A stretch of DNA of 64,000 nt, taken from assembly GCF_021390535.1 (NCBI RefSeq), contig NZ_JAJUXG010000001.1, positions 248,001 through 312,000 on the forward strand. The letters run 5' to 3'. The notes under the pieces are model-generated. The model was not told the DNA's origin and searched no databases. It saw only the letters and a list, made by a program, of their open reading frames with translations. This document shows, piece after piece, positions 8,986-18,330 of the stretch (within the stretch, counting starts at the first letter, position 1; each line of letters opens with the position of its first letter). The translations under genes and the position numbers were made by a program. This stretch comes from Dyadobacter sp. CY312. GTDB taxonomy: Bacteria; Bacteroidota; Bacteroidia; Cytophagales; Spirosomataceae.

Positions 8986-11900
8986 ATGAGTACTTTCGGC
9001 GTCAAGTGGCTACCATCTGCTATCTTTTTTCTCGGAATATGGGTGGAAAGTTTGTTCCAACCGGCTATGGCGCAGGATTACGCTATCACTAAACTCAAAC
9101 TATTTCCCGATCGTGATGAAGTGCTGATCAAAGACCTTGCGACCGATAGCAAAGGACTTGTCTGGTTTCTGACCAATGGTGAAATATACCGGTACGATGG
9201 ATACCGGTCGCTCGATGTCTTGAGAACAATCGCAGACCAGGTGCATACTGCCGATATGCCGCAACGGATCCTTGTTGATCGCCACGACAGATTGTGGATG
9301 GCTGGCAATGCCAACCTCAGTTACCTGGATCTCAGGACATGGAGGGTACATCCGGTTGCTTCGACCCTGCTTCCGCCAGTTGAGGACCGTGCGGTGTTTT
9401 CGATTACGGAGCTCTCCGATGCAACGGTTGTCATAGCCTACGAAAACGGACATTTACTGCTTGTGAAAGGGAATCAGTTTTTTCGCGTGGACGATCTTTT
9501 CGAGCTTGGCAAGAAATCCAGCAATAAATTGTCTCCGCGCAGCATGACAATCTGGAAAAATAAAATCTGGGTAGGTACCAGCAACGGTAGCCTGCTGTCT
9601 ATCGACCCACAGCGAGGTTACAGAACACAAATCAGTAAGTTACCGGTTGAGGATAGCAATGTAAGGACACTGATAGGCTGCGCGGATACGCTTTTTGTGG
9701 ATGTTCCCGAACGTGTAAGTTTCCAATTGGATGATGGCTTTGGCCGGCAAATGCGGCCGAGAGGCTTTGAGTTGTCGGCAGATAAATATTTTGTAATGAA
9801 AGAGGGTGCCGATATGCATGTCTACGCCGAAGACGATGCATTGTACGTGATGGATACTGAGTTACGTCTACGCCAAAAGCTGAAAATTCCCACCAAACGC
9901 AAGTTCAGGACCGTAGCCGCGAAGATCTCAAAGAAAGAAATTTTGCTGGGAACGGAAGAAGGGATATTTGTCGCTTATCCTAAAACAAAGGGGCTTTCGG
10001 AGTTAAGCAACACAAATCCCGGGCCCAATACGAGCACGCGGGGCATCCACGTTTATCCGGATGGCTCTCTTTTCTTTGCCACGTATAGTGGGGCGGGATA
10101 TATAGAGCCTGGCGGAAAGGCTTTTACGTTTCCCGAATTGAAGCATGCCTACACGATGTTGCCGATGAACGACAACGAGCTGCTGGTAGGTACGGAAGGT
10201 GGATTTCTGAAAGTGTTCAACAGGCGTGACCGAAGTATCAAACCATTGAAATATAACCTTTCGCCAAATGCGCGGGCAAAATATGTTGCACATCTGCCGA
10301 CTTATGTAATGTGCCTGGCTGAAACCCCCGGTAAGTTTCTGATCGGTGGAATGAATGGACTTTGGCAACTGGATAAAAAGAGCCGCGAGCTTGACCGCTA
10401 CGAACTTACCAGCGGTTCGCCCCATGCACTCGATTTGCAGATCCGGCATATTCAACTGATCTCCGAAGCACGCTTGTTGCTGAGTACTAACCTCGGGCTC
10501 TTTGAGCTGAATAATGGAAGGTTAACGAAAAAGTACCCGAAATCCGGCAACATGGGAGTTTATAAAGTTGCTGTGGATGGTGATAAGCTCTGGATTGCCA
10601 CGCAAGGTGCCGGGCTGGTGGCGATTAATAATGGTGGCAAGCTGGTGCAGCATTTGACTACTGAGAATGGGTTGAGCAATAATCTGATTTACAGTCTGGA
10701 ACGGATCGATGGTGTGATGATCCTGGGCACCGCCGACGGGCTGAACCTGGTGGATGTGAAGCAGCGGGTACGGCGTATCGGTACGGCAGAGGGGTTGGGC
10801 CAGTCGGAATTTAACTCGGGTGCCTCCTTTGTGGACAATGCGCGAAAGCGCGTATATGTGGGAGGGTTAATGGGTTATACTGTTTTAGACATGAACCAGG
10901 ATTGGTTCGACAAGAATGATCAGCTGGAAAGTTATGTGACAGAGATTCACACTTCAACCGGGAAAGCCGGGCAGAGAGCGAGGGATTATACCTGGCCTTA
11001 CCGCGGAGAGAGGCATTTGTCGCTCGACCATAATCAAAGCCTTACCGCACTGTATGTTGGCACACCCGGTAATTACCGTGCCAACAGCGAGGTGACATAC
11101 TCCCTTAATGCGGGGGATTGGGAACCACTCATCCGGGGGCAGTTTATCTCGCTCATCGAACCGTCGCCAGGGGAATACAAATTCAATTTGCGGACGCGGA
11201 GCTTCGGTTTGGAAAGCAAGTTGAAGGTTGTAACGGTCATTAAGAAACCGCACTTTTCACAGACCTGGTGGTTCCGTGGATTGCTTGTACTTGGCGCCAT
11301 TTTGATCGTAGTGGTATGGTACCGCAGCCGTATCGCGAAGATCCGTCGTGAGCAGGATATCCGTAACCGTATCGCAGCAGACCTGCATGATGAAGTGGGA
11401 AGTTCGCTAACACGAATTTTTTTTCAAGCCAATGCTTTGGCCGGCAATCCGGTGGCCGGCAATCCGGTGGCCGGCAGTCCGGTGGCCGGCAGTCCGGTGG
11501 CTGGCAATCAGGAGAAAGCCGGAACGCAAGGCAGGCAATTGGAACTGATCGCTGATACGAGCAAGCAGGCCCTTTTGACGATGAGCGACATGGTATGGTC
11601 TATTGACTCGCGGTTTGATACCATGAAAGACCTTGTGATCCGTATGAAAGATTATGTGTACAGGCTCAGGGAAGAGCTGGATTTCAGTTACCGGTTTGAG
11701 GAAGGTGCGGTAGTAGAATCGGGCAAAGTTTCCCAAGCCGTTCGCCAGAATCTTTTCCTGATTTTTAAGGAAGCCCTGATCAATGCCATTAAGTATAGCG
11801 ACGGTTCTGAAATCCTTATTTCATTACAGTTTGAACCGATCATCAGGCTTGTCGTATCCAACCGCTACCCGGAAAAGCCGGTTTCCCTGGGCGATCGTCA

Positions 11901-12024
11901 GGGTGGTCGCGGGCTGGAAAATATGGAATTGCGCGCCGGGAAGGTCAGCGGAAACCTTTCGGTGAATGATACGGGAGGCGTTTTTTGCGTTGTTTTCGAG
12001 ATACCACCCAAAAGGGGGATTTAA
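8986..12024 (+). CDS. Sensor histidine kinase with ligand-binding beta-propeller (NarL-type output)
   Basis: A 1012-residue membrane kinase. A signal sequence (to about residue 29, ending PAMAQ) is followed by two-component-propeller repeats (about 40-640, e.g. DSKGLVWFLTNGEIYRYDG), a Y_Y_Y-type domain (about 680-760) and one membrane segment (WWFRGLLVLGAILIVVVWY, about 764-782). A HisKA_3 dimerisation domain with phospho-acceptor His801 in ADLHDEVGSSLTR and a HATPase domain (NLFLIFKEALINAIKYS, then GGRGLENMELRAG) complete it. Directly after the His helix the sequence repeats VAGNP/VAGSP five times, encoded by a perfect-frame 15-bp repeat at 11440-11514. That places the repeat in the loop between the two DHp helices. 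The response regulator follows 30 bases downstream, and a T9SS beta-helix gene comes next. Confidence 0.93.
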   Translation: MSTFGVKWLPSAIFFLGIWVESLFQPAMAQDYAITKLKLFPDRDEVLIKDLATDSKGLVWFLTNGEIYRYDGYRSLDVLRTIADQVHTADMPQRILVDRHDRLWMAGNANLSYLDLRTWRVHPVASTLLPPVEDRAVFSITELSDATVVIAYENGHLLLVKGNQFFRVDDLFELGKKSSNKLSPRSMTIWKNKIWVGTSNGSLLSIDPQRGYRTQISKLPVEDSNVRTLIGCADTLFVDVPERVSFQLDDGFGRQMRPRGFELSADKYFVMKEGADMHVYAEDDALYVMDTELRLRQKLKIPTKRKFRTVAAKISKKEILLGTEEGIFVAYPKTKGLSELSNTNPGPNTSTRGIHVYPDGSLFFATYSGAGYIEPGGKAFTFPELKHAYTMLPMNDNELLVGTEGGFLKVFNRRDRSIKPLKYNLSPNARAKYVAHLPTYVMCLAETPGKFLIGGMNGLWQLDKKSRELDRYELTSGSPHALDLQIRHIQLISEARLLLSTNLGLFELNNGRLTKKYPKSGNMGVYKVAVDGDKLWIATQGAGLVAINNGGKLVQHLTTENGLSNNLIYSLERIDGVMILGTADGLNLVDVKQRVRRIGTAEGLGQSEFNSGASFVDNARKRVYVGGLMGYTVLDMNQDWFDKNDQLESYVTEIHTSTGKAGQRARDYTWPYRGERHLSLDHNQSLTALYVGTPGNYRANSEVTYSLNAGDWEPLIRGQFISLIEPSPGEYKFNLRTRSFGLESKLKVVTVIKKPHFSQTWWFRGLLVLGAILIVVVWYRSRIAKIRREQDIRNRIAADLHDEVGSSLTRIFFQANALAGNPVAGNPVAGSPVAGSPVAGNQEKAGTQGRQLELIADTSKQALLTMSDMVWSIDSRFDTMKDLVIRMKDYVYRLREELDFSYRFEEGAVVESGKVSQAVRQNLFLIFKEALINAIKYSDGSEILISLQFEPIIRLVVSNRYPEKPVSLGDRQGGRGLENMELRAGKVSGNLSVNDTGGVFCVVFEIPPKRGI
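11440..11514 (+). repeat. Five tandem 15-bp repeats inside the kinase gene
   Basis: Units begin at 11440, 11455, 11470, 11485 and 11500. The first two are identical (GGCCGGCAATCCGGT), the next two differ from them by one base and are identical to each other, and the fifth is diverged. Each unit encodes one AGNPV/AGSPV-type pentapeptide, so gain or loss of units keeps the reading frame. Confidence 0.95.
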
Positions 12025-12054
12025 ACTCAAAGAGGTACAGGATAACTTTGTATA

Positions 12055-12675
12055 ATGATACGACTGGGCATTATTGAAGACGACGATGAGATCAGGAACA
12101 TGCTGATCCATTATTTCGGTAGCCAACCGGGCATTTCCGTTTTGTTGTCGGCACCGTCGGTAGAGTCCTTTTTTGAGCATTGGGAGGATGGGATCTATCT
12201 GGATATGGTTTTGTCCGATATTGGCTTGCCTGGTGAGTCGGGCATTAAGGGCATTTCGCGTATTAAAAGACGGGCGCCCAAATGCAGCGTGATGATGCTC
12301 ACCGTTTACGACGATGCGAACCGGATCTTTCAGGCCCTGTGCAACGGGGCATCCGGCTATTTGCTGAAACAAACCCCTTTGCCGCAGATCAAAGAGGCGG
12401 TAACATCCTTGTATGAGGGTGGCGCGCCGATGTCGCCCGGAATAGCCCGAAAGGTTGTTGAATATTTCAATCCCAAGCATGCAGGTCAGCTATCAGACAA
12501 TCTGACACCCCGGGAGTCGCAGATTGTCCTGGCGATCGAAGAAGGCCTTACGAACAAGGAGGTAGCCATTCGCATGGACATATCCCTGGAAACCGTCAAA
12601 TACCACATCAAAAACATTTACGAAAAACTTCAGGTAAACAGCCGCCACGCGCTCATTAGCCGGAAATACAAATAG
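12055..12675 (+). CDS. LuxR/NarL-family response regulator
   Basis: A 206-residue DNA-binding response regulator and the evident partner of the kinase 30 bases upstream. The receiver domain (about 1-120) has the acidic pocket D9-D11, phospho-acceptor Asp55 in LSDIGLPG, Thr83 in MLTVYDD and Lys105 in GYLLKQ. The C-terminal LuxR-type helix-turn-helix begins LTPRES at residue 150 and continues through GLTNKEVAIRMDISLETVKYHIKNIYEKL. Its likely target is the large beta-helix gene that starts 55 bases downstream or the Sus block upstream. This is inferred from position only. Confidence 0.95.
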   Translation: MIRLGIIEDDDEIRNMLIHYFGSQPGISVLLSAPSVESFFEHWEDGIYLDMVLSDIGLPGESGIKGISRIKRRAPKCSVMMLTVYDDANRIFQALCNGASGYLLKQTPLPQIKEAVTSLYEGGAPMSPGIARKVVEYFNPKHAGQLSDNLTPRESQIVLAIEEGLTNKEVAIRMDISLETVKYHIKNIYEKLQVNSRHALISRKYK

Positions 12676-12730
12676 CCCCCCCAAAAGAGGGATACCATAG
12701 TAATTGCGAATTGATTCACTTTGCAATGCT

Positions 12731-15700
12731 ATGGATAAACTTCTACAAATAATATCGACAGGTTCCGATGGTTTGGTTATCGTTCGTCGAGCCTTATGGA
12801 CTATTCTTCTGTGCTGGCAGGGAATTACATTTTTTAGTATACCCGCATTGGGGCAAGGGATTTCTCCCGGCGGAGGCAACATTTTGTATGTCGACGTGAA
12901 TGTAAACACCGGGGCTGGCGGCTACACCGGTGCCGGAGATTCATGGGCCAATGCGGTTCCTCAATTAGCGGATGCTCTCAAGTGGGCCAGAGAAGAGTAT
13001 AGTGGAGGAGGCCATGGTTGGAGCAGCGCGAATCCCCTTCGCATTTTCGTTGCCAAAGGGGTGTATTTGCCCAAGTATCACGCAGACGACCGGAATTACA
13101 CTACGGACGGTGGCAGACACAATGGGTTTGTCCTGGTACGCGACGTGCAGCTTTATGGTGGGTTTGACCCGACCAGAGGAGTAGATGACCTCGACGATCA
13201 GCGCATCCTTCCCAACGTCGCATCGCCAGGCCAGGGCACTGTGTTGAGTGGCGACCTGGGGGGAAATGATAATCCTGACGATTTTGAAGGCCATGCGGAA
13301 AATGTGCATCACCTGGTTCTTGCAGGTGGGCAGGTTGGTGTTGGTCGCATGGATGGTTTTACGATATCTGGCGGCGGTGCTGACGCGAACTCACCTCTTA
13401 CTCTTATTGTAAGTGGGCAGCAGGTAATGGCCGGAACCGGAGCCGGAGCATATCTGGCGAACTCATCACCAACTTTGAATAACTGCTTGTTTTACCGGAA
13501 TACAGCGAATTTGGGAGGGGCGGCTGCCATTTTCGGTTCGGCATCGGAGCCCACGCTCACCAAATGTATCTTCCATGGGAATTCGGCTGAGCAGGGCGCA
13601 GGAGTTATCAATTGGCAGGCTACTTCAATTTTCAATGAATGTAGGTTTTCTGAGAATACCGCCTCTCAGGGCGGAGGAGGAATGTACAATATGCAAGCCA
13701 ACCCCGTACTTACAGATTGCCAGTTTGTAAAGAACGCTGCCGATAGCGGTGGCGGAATTAGCAATGCACAGAGTAACCTCACTGCAACTAATAGTAGCTT
13801 CCTAGAAAACACCGCCAGAAACGGTGGGGGAATGTTCGGTGGCGGAGGGTTGATTACGCTGAACGGGTGCGACTTTTCAGGAAATTCGGCCACGGCGGAC
13901 GGGGGAGGCTTACACAATATTGGGACCGAGGTCTTATTCTCAAAATGCCATTTTGAAGGGAATAGAGCTGATCAGCGGGGAGGGGCTATGCGAAATGATC
14001 GCGCCACGGTGACGATCAAAGGCAGCCGTGTCGCTGGAAACAACTCTCCACAAGGCGGTGGAATTATTAACGAATCGTGCCCCTCCATTTTAATGATCAA
14101 TAGCGTGATGTCGGGCAATACGGCGCAAATGGGTGCAGGAATGATGAGTGGGGTGTGCGGATCCGTTGTGGTTACCAACTGCACAATCTGGGGGAATGTA
14201 GCTAGCGCGTTCGGCGGCGGCGGCCTGTTGAACTTTCAGGCACCTCTTACAATAGCCAATACCATTATTTGGCACAATGAGGCAATCAAGGTTACCAATA
14301 GTCCCGAAGCATCCATTTACAATACGGGCCAATTGCCGGTCATTACGAACAGTTTAGTAGCAAATTGGGGTGGAAGTGATACCTGGAACGACCTCTGGGG
14401 GGTAAACGGCGGAGGGAATATCGATGTTGACCCGGAATTTGTATCTGTCACGCCTGGAAACGCAAAGTACCTGCATCTGACAGATTCAAGTCCTGCGCGT
14501 GACGCAGGGAGCAATAATGCCTACACCACGGCGGGGGGTAATCTGGCCAATGACCAGGATCTGGCAGGTAGTCCGCGGTCTTTTGGTCCATCAATCGATA
14601 TGGGTGCTTACGAAAATCAACATGTGGAAACTGTGATGCAGGTTTTGTATGTCGATGCAACGGGCGGGGACGACAGCGACGATGGTACTTCCTGGGGAAC
14701 AGCATTCAGAACCTTATCCCACGCATTGACCCTGGCAAACACAGATACCAATATAGATACCATTTTGGTTGCAAAAGGTGTCTATTACCCGACTGGTATT
14801 GCTACGGGGACAGACCGTGAAAGTGCGTTTCATATCGCCCGTGGTGGCATCAAAATCCTTGGTGGATACGATGCCGGAACCGGTCAGAGAAATCTGGCGG
14901 AAAATCGCACGATCCTGAGCGGGGCAATAGGAGATGCCAGCTCGGCGACCGACAATAGTTATCATGTAATGGTGATAGCAGGGATTCCGTCGGAAGCGGA
15001 TAGTATCGAGGTCGACGGTTTTGTGATCACTGATAGTTATGCAAATGGAGGCGGAAGTGCGACTTTCAATGGAGTTAACGTGGCGCAAAACTATGGTGGC
15101 GGGATTTACAGTAAACAAAATGGTGTAGGTTCAAAACTCCGGTTTGCCAATCTGATCATTCGGAATAATTATGCAAGCTATGCCGCCGGAATATTCAACG
15201 ATGAGCAGTCGTCGCCTTTGGTGGTCAACTGCCAGATCACCGGTAATGCCGCTGCTAACAACGGGGGCGGAATACTCAACCGAAACGCATCTTCGCCCCA
15301 AATCATTAATTGCACAATCGCGGGTAACAAGGCCAATGACGGGGGTGGGATATTCAACAATGTTAATGCTTCGCCAGGCATTCACAATACCATCGTTTAT
15401 GGCAACAGCTCGGGTATCAATAGCTATGGAGGCAGCAGTCCCAATCTGACTTACAGCCTCGTTCAGGGCCAATCGGGCGGAATAGGTAATGTCGAAGGAA
15501 ACATTAACCCCGGTTTTGTTGATCAGGCCAGCCACGAACTTGCACCCATAAATGGGGGCGATTATCGCTTGGAAGCGTGCAGTCCGGCAATTAACAAGGG
15601 TGACAATACATTGCTTCCCCAAATTATAACGCTTGACGCAAACGGTGATATGCGAACGGCTCATGAGGTGGTCGATATGGGTGCTTTTGAGTACCAGAGT

Positions 15701-16756
15701 GGGCTTCGGACAGCGGCTGATGCGCTGGCGACAAACGGAGACGAAAGTTCCAGGACGATCAACGGCCTCACCGACTTCCTGGCCAATGACGAAGCCTGCC
15801 GATTGGTTGCGCGGCTGCAACCAACAGGTACCACCCCGGTCTCGGGCAGTGTAACAGCCCGCGTAGAAATTGATCCCGAAGTGTCCTTCCACAACGGCTC
15901 CCCGTATGTGCAGAGACATTATCTGGTAAATGCGCCTGCCGGTGGTTCGGCCACGATGACCCTCTATTTTACACAAGCGGAGTTCGATCGTTTCAGTGAA
16001 GAGTTGCCTTCCGGTCCGCTTCCCGGCAACGCCGCTGATGAAGTTAATAAAAGTAATTTGCGTGTATTTCAATATGAGGGCACGGCGGGAAGCAGACCGG
16101 GTGATTTCCAGGGCGCTCCATCAGTTATTGACCCAGACGACGACGATATACAATGGGACGAGGCGACGAAGCGGTGGGAAGTCAGTTTTGGCGTTGAAGG
16201 TTTTAGCGGTTTCTTTATTGGCTCGGTGGCCAGTCCATTGCCTGTGAAGCTGATTTCATTTGCAGGGTCAGTTGATGCAGAAAATGCCGTCGCGTTGGAT
16301 TGGCGGGTAGTTGAGCAGGAGAGTATCGCGGCCTATCACATTCAGTATAGTACCAATGGCCGGGATTTCCAGCACGCCGGAACGGTAGCAGCTACGCAAA
16401 CAGCGGAAACCAGTTACACTTTTCGTCATCGCCCGCCGCTTAGCAGTTCGGTCCTCTATTACCGGTTGCTCATCTCGGAAGCGGATGGTGCTCAAAGTTA
16501 TAGCAAGATTATCAGTTTGAAAATTCGGGACCTGAAACGGGCGTACGCCTATCCTAACCCAGCTAATCAAGGTTTCTGGATTAAAAGGCAGGGAGCTGCG
16601 GGAGCAACCGCAAGCCTGGTTAACATGTTCGGGTCATATTTGAAAACGTGGAAATTCCGCTCCGACGAAGAATATGTGGATATCCAATCGCTTCAAGCCG
16701 GTGTTTATTTTATTCTATTCAATGACGGCACTTCAATGAAAGTGGTCAAAAACTAG
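12731..16756 (+). CDS. T9SS-exported right-handed beta-helix protein with two repeat modules
   Basis: A 1341-residue secreted protein starting at ATG 12731; a longer reading from TTG 12704 is possible but unnecessary. A signal peptide ends near ALGQG (residue 40). Two related modules follow. Each opens with a YVD-x-GG/WG-A-LA-type strand (ILYVDVN near 46, VLYVDATGG near 640) and VAKGVY, then runs into right-handed beta-helix coils full of GGG(I/M) and NNxFxxN turns, as in polymorphic outer-membrane-protein-like adhesins and lyases. After residue 1170 comes a LPVKLISFAG fibronectin-like domain. The C-terminal sorting domain (AYPNPANQGF to MKVVKN, about 1275-1341) directs export by the type IX system and attachment or release at the cell surface. 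No catalytic residues are recognised. Adhesion or glycan binding is more likely than catalysis. Confidence 0.9.
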   Translation: MDKLLQIISTGSDGLVIVRRALWTILLCWQGITFFSIPALGQGISPGGGNILYVDVNVNTGAGGYTGAGDSWANAVPQLADALKWAREEYSGGGHGWSSANPLRIFVAKGVYLPKYHADDRNYTTDGGRHNGFVLVRDVQLYGGFDPTRGVDDLDDQRILPNVASPGQGTVLSGDLGGNDNPDDFEGHAENVHHLVLAGGQVGVGRMDGFTISGGGADANSPLTLIVSGQQVMAGTGAGAYLANSSPTLNNCLFYRNTANLGGAAAIFGSASEPTLTKCIFHGNSAEQGAGVINWQATSIFNECRFSENTASQGGGGMYNMQANPVLTDCQFVKNAADSGGGISNAQSNLTATNSSFLENTARNGGGMFGGGGLITLNGCDFSGNSATADGGGLHNIGTEVLFSKCHFEGNRADQRGGAMRNDRATVTIKGSRVAGNNSPQGGGIINESCPSILMINSVMSGNTAQMGAGMMSGVCGSVVVTNCTIWGNVASAFGGGGLLNFQAPLTIANTIIWHNEAIKVTNSPEASIYNTGQLPVITNSLVANWGGSDTWNDLWGVNGGGNIDVDPEFVSVTPGNAKYLHLTDSSPARDAGSNNAYTTAGGNLANDQDLAGSPRSFGPSIDMGAYENQHVETVMQVLYVDATGGDDSDDGTSWGTAFRTLSHALTLANTDTNIDTILVAKGVYYPTGIATGTDRESAFHIARGGIKILGGYDAGTGQRNLAENRTILSGAIGDASSATDNSYHVMVIAGIPSEADSIEVDGFVITDSYANGGGSATFNGVNVAQNYGGGIYSKQNGVGSKLRFANLIIRNNYASYAAGIFNDEQSSPLVVNCQITGNAAANNGGGILNRNASSPQIINCTIAGNKANDGGGIFNNVNASPGIHNTIVYGNSSGINSYGGSSPNLTYSLVQGQSGGIGNVEGNINPGFVDQASHELAPINGGDYRLEACSPAINKGDNTLLPQIITLDANGDMRTAHEVVDMGAFEYQSGLRTAADALATNGDESSRTINGLTDFLANDEACRLVARLQPTGTTPVSGSVTARVEIDPEVSFHNGSPYVQRHYLVNAPAGGSATMTLYFTQAEFDRFSEELPSGPLPGNAADEVNKSNLRVFQYEGTAGSRPGDFQGAPSVIDPDDDDIQWDEATKRWEVSFGVEGFSGFFIGSVASPLPVKLISFAGSVDAENAVALDWRVVEQESIAAYHIQYSTNGRDFQHAGTVAATQTAETSYTFRHRPPLSSSVLYYRLLISEADGAQSYSKIISLKIRDLKRAYAYPNPANQGFWIKRQGAAGATASLVNMFGSYLKTWKFRSDEEYVDIQSLQAGVYFILFNDGTSMKVVKN

Positions 16757-16860
16757 GAATGTGTTGGGAAATTAAGTTTGGCCTAGTGATTGCCTTGATT
16801 CCGGTCAAATACGGTATTCAGAGATGCTATTTGAATTATTGGAGATGAACATATTACTCT

Positions 16861-18090
16861 TCACGGATATAAGAGGTATTTCATACGTATTGCCTTAAAC
16901 TTCTGCAATCCTGGTTCCCAGCTTTTTCTGATATCCGCTTCTGATACGCCGGCGATGATCTGCTTTCTTAACTGATCAGTACCAATGCGCAGATCGAATG
17001 CGGATACATCCTGGTTTGCTCTTCCGGGGGTAAAGAAGTTAGCCTTGTCTGGATAGGCATTGTATAATTCAATTAACCAGGATAGATTAATTTGCCGGCT
17101 CTTGACAAGCTTATCAATATCATAATTACGGAGATCCAGGCCATAACAAACCGAATCTTTGTGATTGGGCCGTTCACTCATTCCGGAAATGCTTTCCGGT
17201 TTGTATGAAAATGCATACCTGCCTTTTAATGCGGGTGCTCCCAGTATGGTAAATGGCATATAAGTCCCGCGGCCTTCGTTGATAGCCGTGCCTTCAAACA
17301 TACATAGGCTCGGAAAAAGCATTACAGCCTGCTGTGTATTTAAATTCGGTGAGGGATTTATTGGTAATACATAAGACATATCATGGTTGTAGTTTGCCAC
17401 TTTAATAATCTTTATTTTGCAAGGGGTTTCCAGATACCCTTCACCGTTGAGGTACTGAGCAAATTCACCGATTGTCATGCCATGGGTCATAGGCGTGTAA
17501 TGAATTCCGATGGCCGATTTAAATTTATCATCTGTCATTACCGGCCCGTCTACTACATATGCATTAGGATTGGGTCTGTCAAGAATAAGCAGTTCTTTGC
17601 CGTTTTCTGCACACGCCTCCATAACATATTCAAGCGTATTGATATTGGTATAATAGCGGCAGCCCACATCCTGAATATCGAAAACCAAAAGGTCGATATC
17701 TGCCAGCTGTTCCTTATTTGGTTTCTGGTTTTTACCATATAAAGAGATGATCGGAATACCTGTTTTAGCATCTGTCTCATTGTTCACCACAGCTCCGTTA
17801 CTGGCATTGCCTCTAAAACCATGTTCAGGTCCAAATACTTTCACAATTTTGATTCCAAGGCTCACTAAGCTGTCCACACTACTTACTGAGCCGATCACAG
17901 AACTCTGATTGGCAACCAGTCCAATTCGTTTTCCTTTTAGATAAGGTAGATATTTTTCAGTCTGGTCTGCACCTGTGATAATTCCCGTCCTGCTGGATAC
18001 ACCCTGGTTTAACGATGCATTTTGTGCAACACACTCAGCGCTGCCGATCGTCTGGAGCATTGTAAAAAGTATAGCAATATATCTTATCAT
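16861..18090 (-). CDS. namZ: NamZ-like exo-beta-N-acetylmuramidase (DUF1343)
   Basis: A 409-residue secreted enzyme with a signal peptide (about 1-23, ending CVAQ). The DUF1343 hallmarks are visible in order: TGADQ, GKRIGLVANQSSV (about 54-66), KIVKVFGPEHGFRGNASNG (about 89-107), DLLVFDIQDVGCRYYTNINT (about 140-159), ILDRPNPN (about 178-185) and EGRGTYMPFTILGAP (about 280-294). Characterised members release N-acetylmuramic acid from the non-reducing end of peptidoglycan fragments, so a cell-wall recycling or scavenging role is likely. It stands alone on the minus strand, converging with the T9SS gene. The next gene upstream is 240 bases away. Confidence 0.88.
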   Translation of the reverse strand: MIRYIAILFTMLQTIGSAECVAQNASLNQGVSSRTGIITGADQTEKYLPYLKGKRIGLVANQSSVIGSVSSVDSLVSLGIKIVKVFGPEHGFRGNASNGAVVNNETDAKTGIPIISLYGKNQKPNKEQLADIDLLVFDIQDVGCRYYTNINTLEYVMEACAENGKELLILDRPNPNAYVVDGPVMTDDKFKSAIGIHYTPMTHGMTIGEFAQYLNGEGYLETPCKIKIIKVANYNHDMSYVLPINPSPNLNTQQAVMLFPSLCMFEGTAINEGRGTYMPFTILGAPALKGRYAFSYKPESISGMSERPNHKDSVCYGLDLRNYDIDKLVKSRQINLSWLIELYNAYPDKANFFTPGRANQDVSAFDLRIGTDQLRKQIIAGVSEADIRKSWEPGLQKFKAIRMKYLLYP

Positions 18091-18330
18091 TTCTAAAAGG
18101 TTGATTATTTAATACCACTGGTGCCAGACAAAGTGTTTCCAGGTCACAAGAGTTAAATTTGCAAATTTATCTAACGCATCATGGATGCTGTCGGGATACT
18201 CATTCAGTCAGATGCGGGAAGTCGCCAGGCATGGAATCGAATTACTGAGAAATCGCCGGGCAGCTAACGCAGGAATTAATCAAGACAATTGTGAAACAAA
18301 CCGCAGTTGCCATTATCAGAGTGTCCATTT

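Noticed and set aside
12043..12050. TAACTTTG as a separate promoter for the response regulator
   Set aside because: It matches TAnnTTTG but lies only 4 bases before the ATG, so transcription would begin inside the gene. Cotranscription with the kinase is simpler.
13500..15400. Repeating GGCGGWGG-type sequence as a CRISPR-like or VNTR array
   Set aside because: The periodicity follows protein beta-helix turns, the unit lengths vary and there are no regularly spaced identical repeats with unique spacers.
15131..16072. Long 313-residue open frame on the minus strand inside the T9SS beta-helix gene
   Set aside because: It overlaps a strongly supported gene with signal peptide and sorting domain. 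The antisense frame is an effect of the high-GC repetitive coding sequence and has no recognisable domain.
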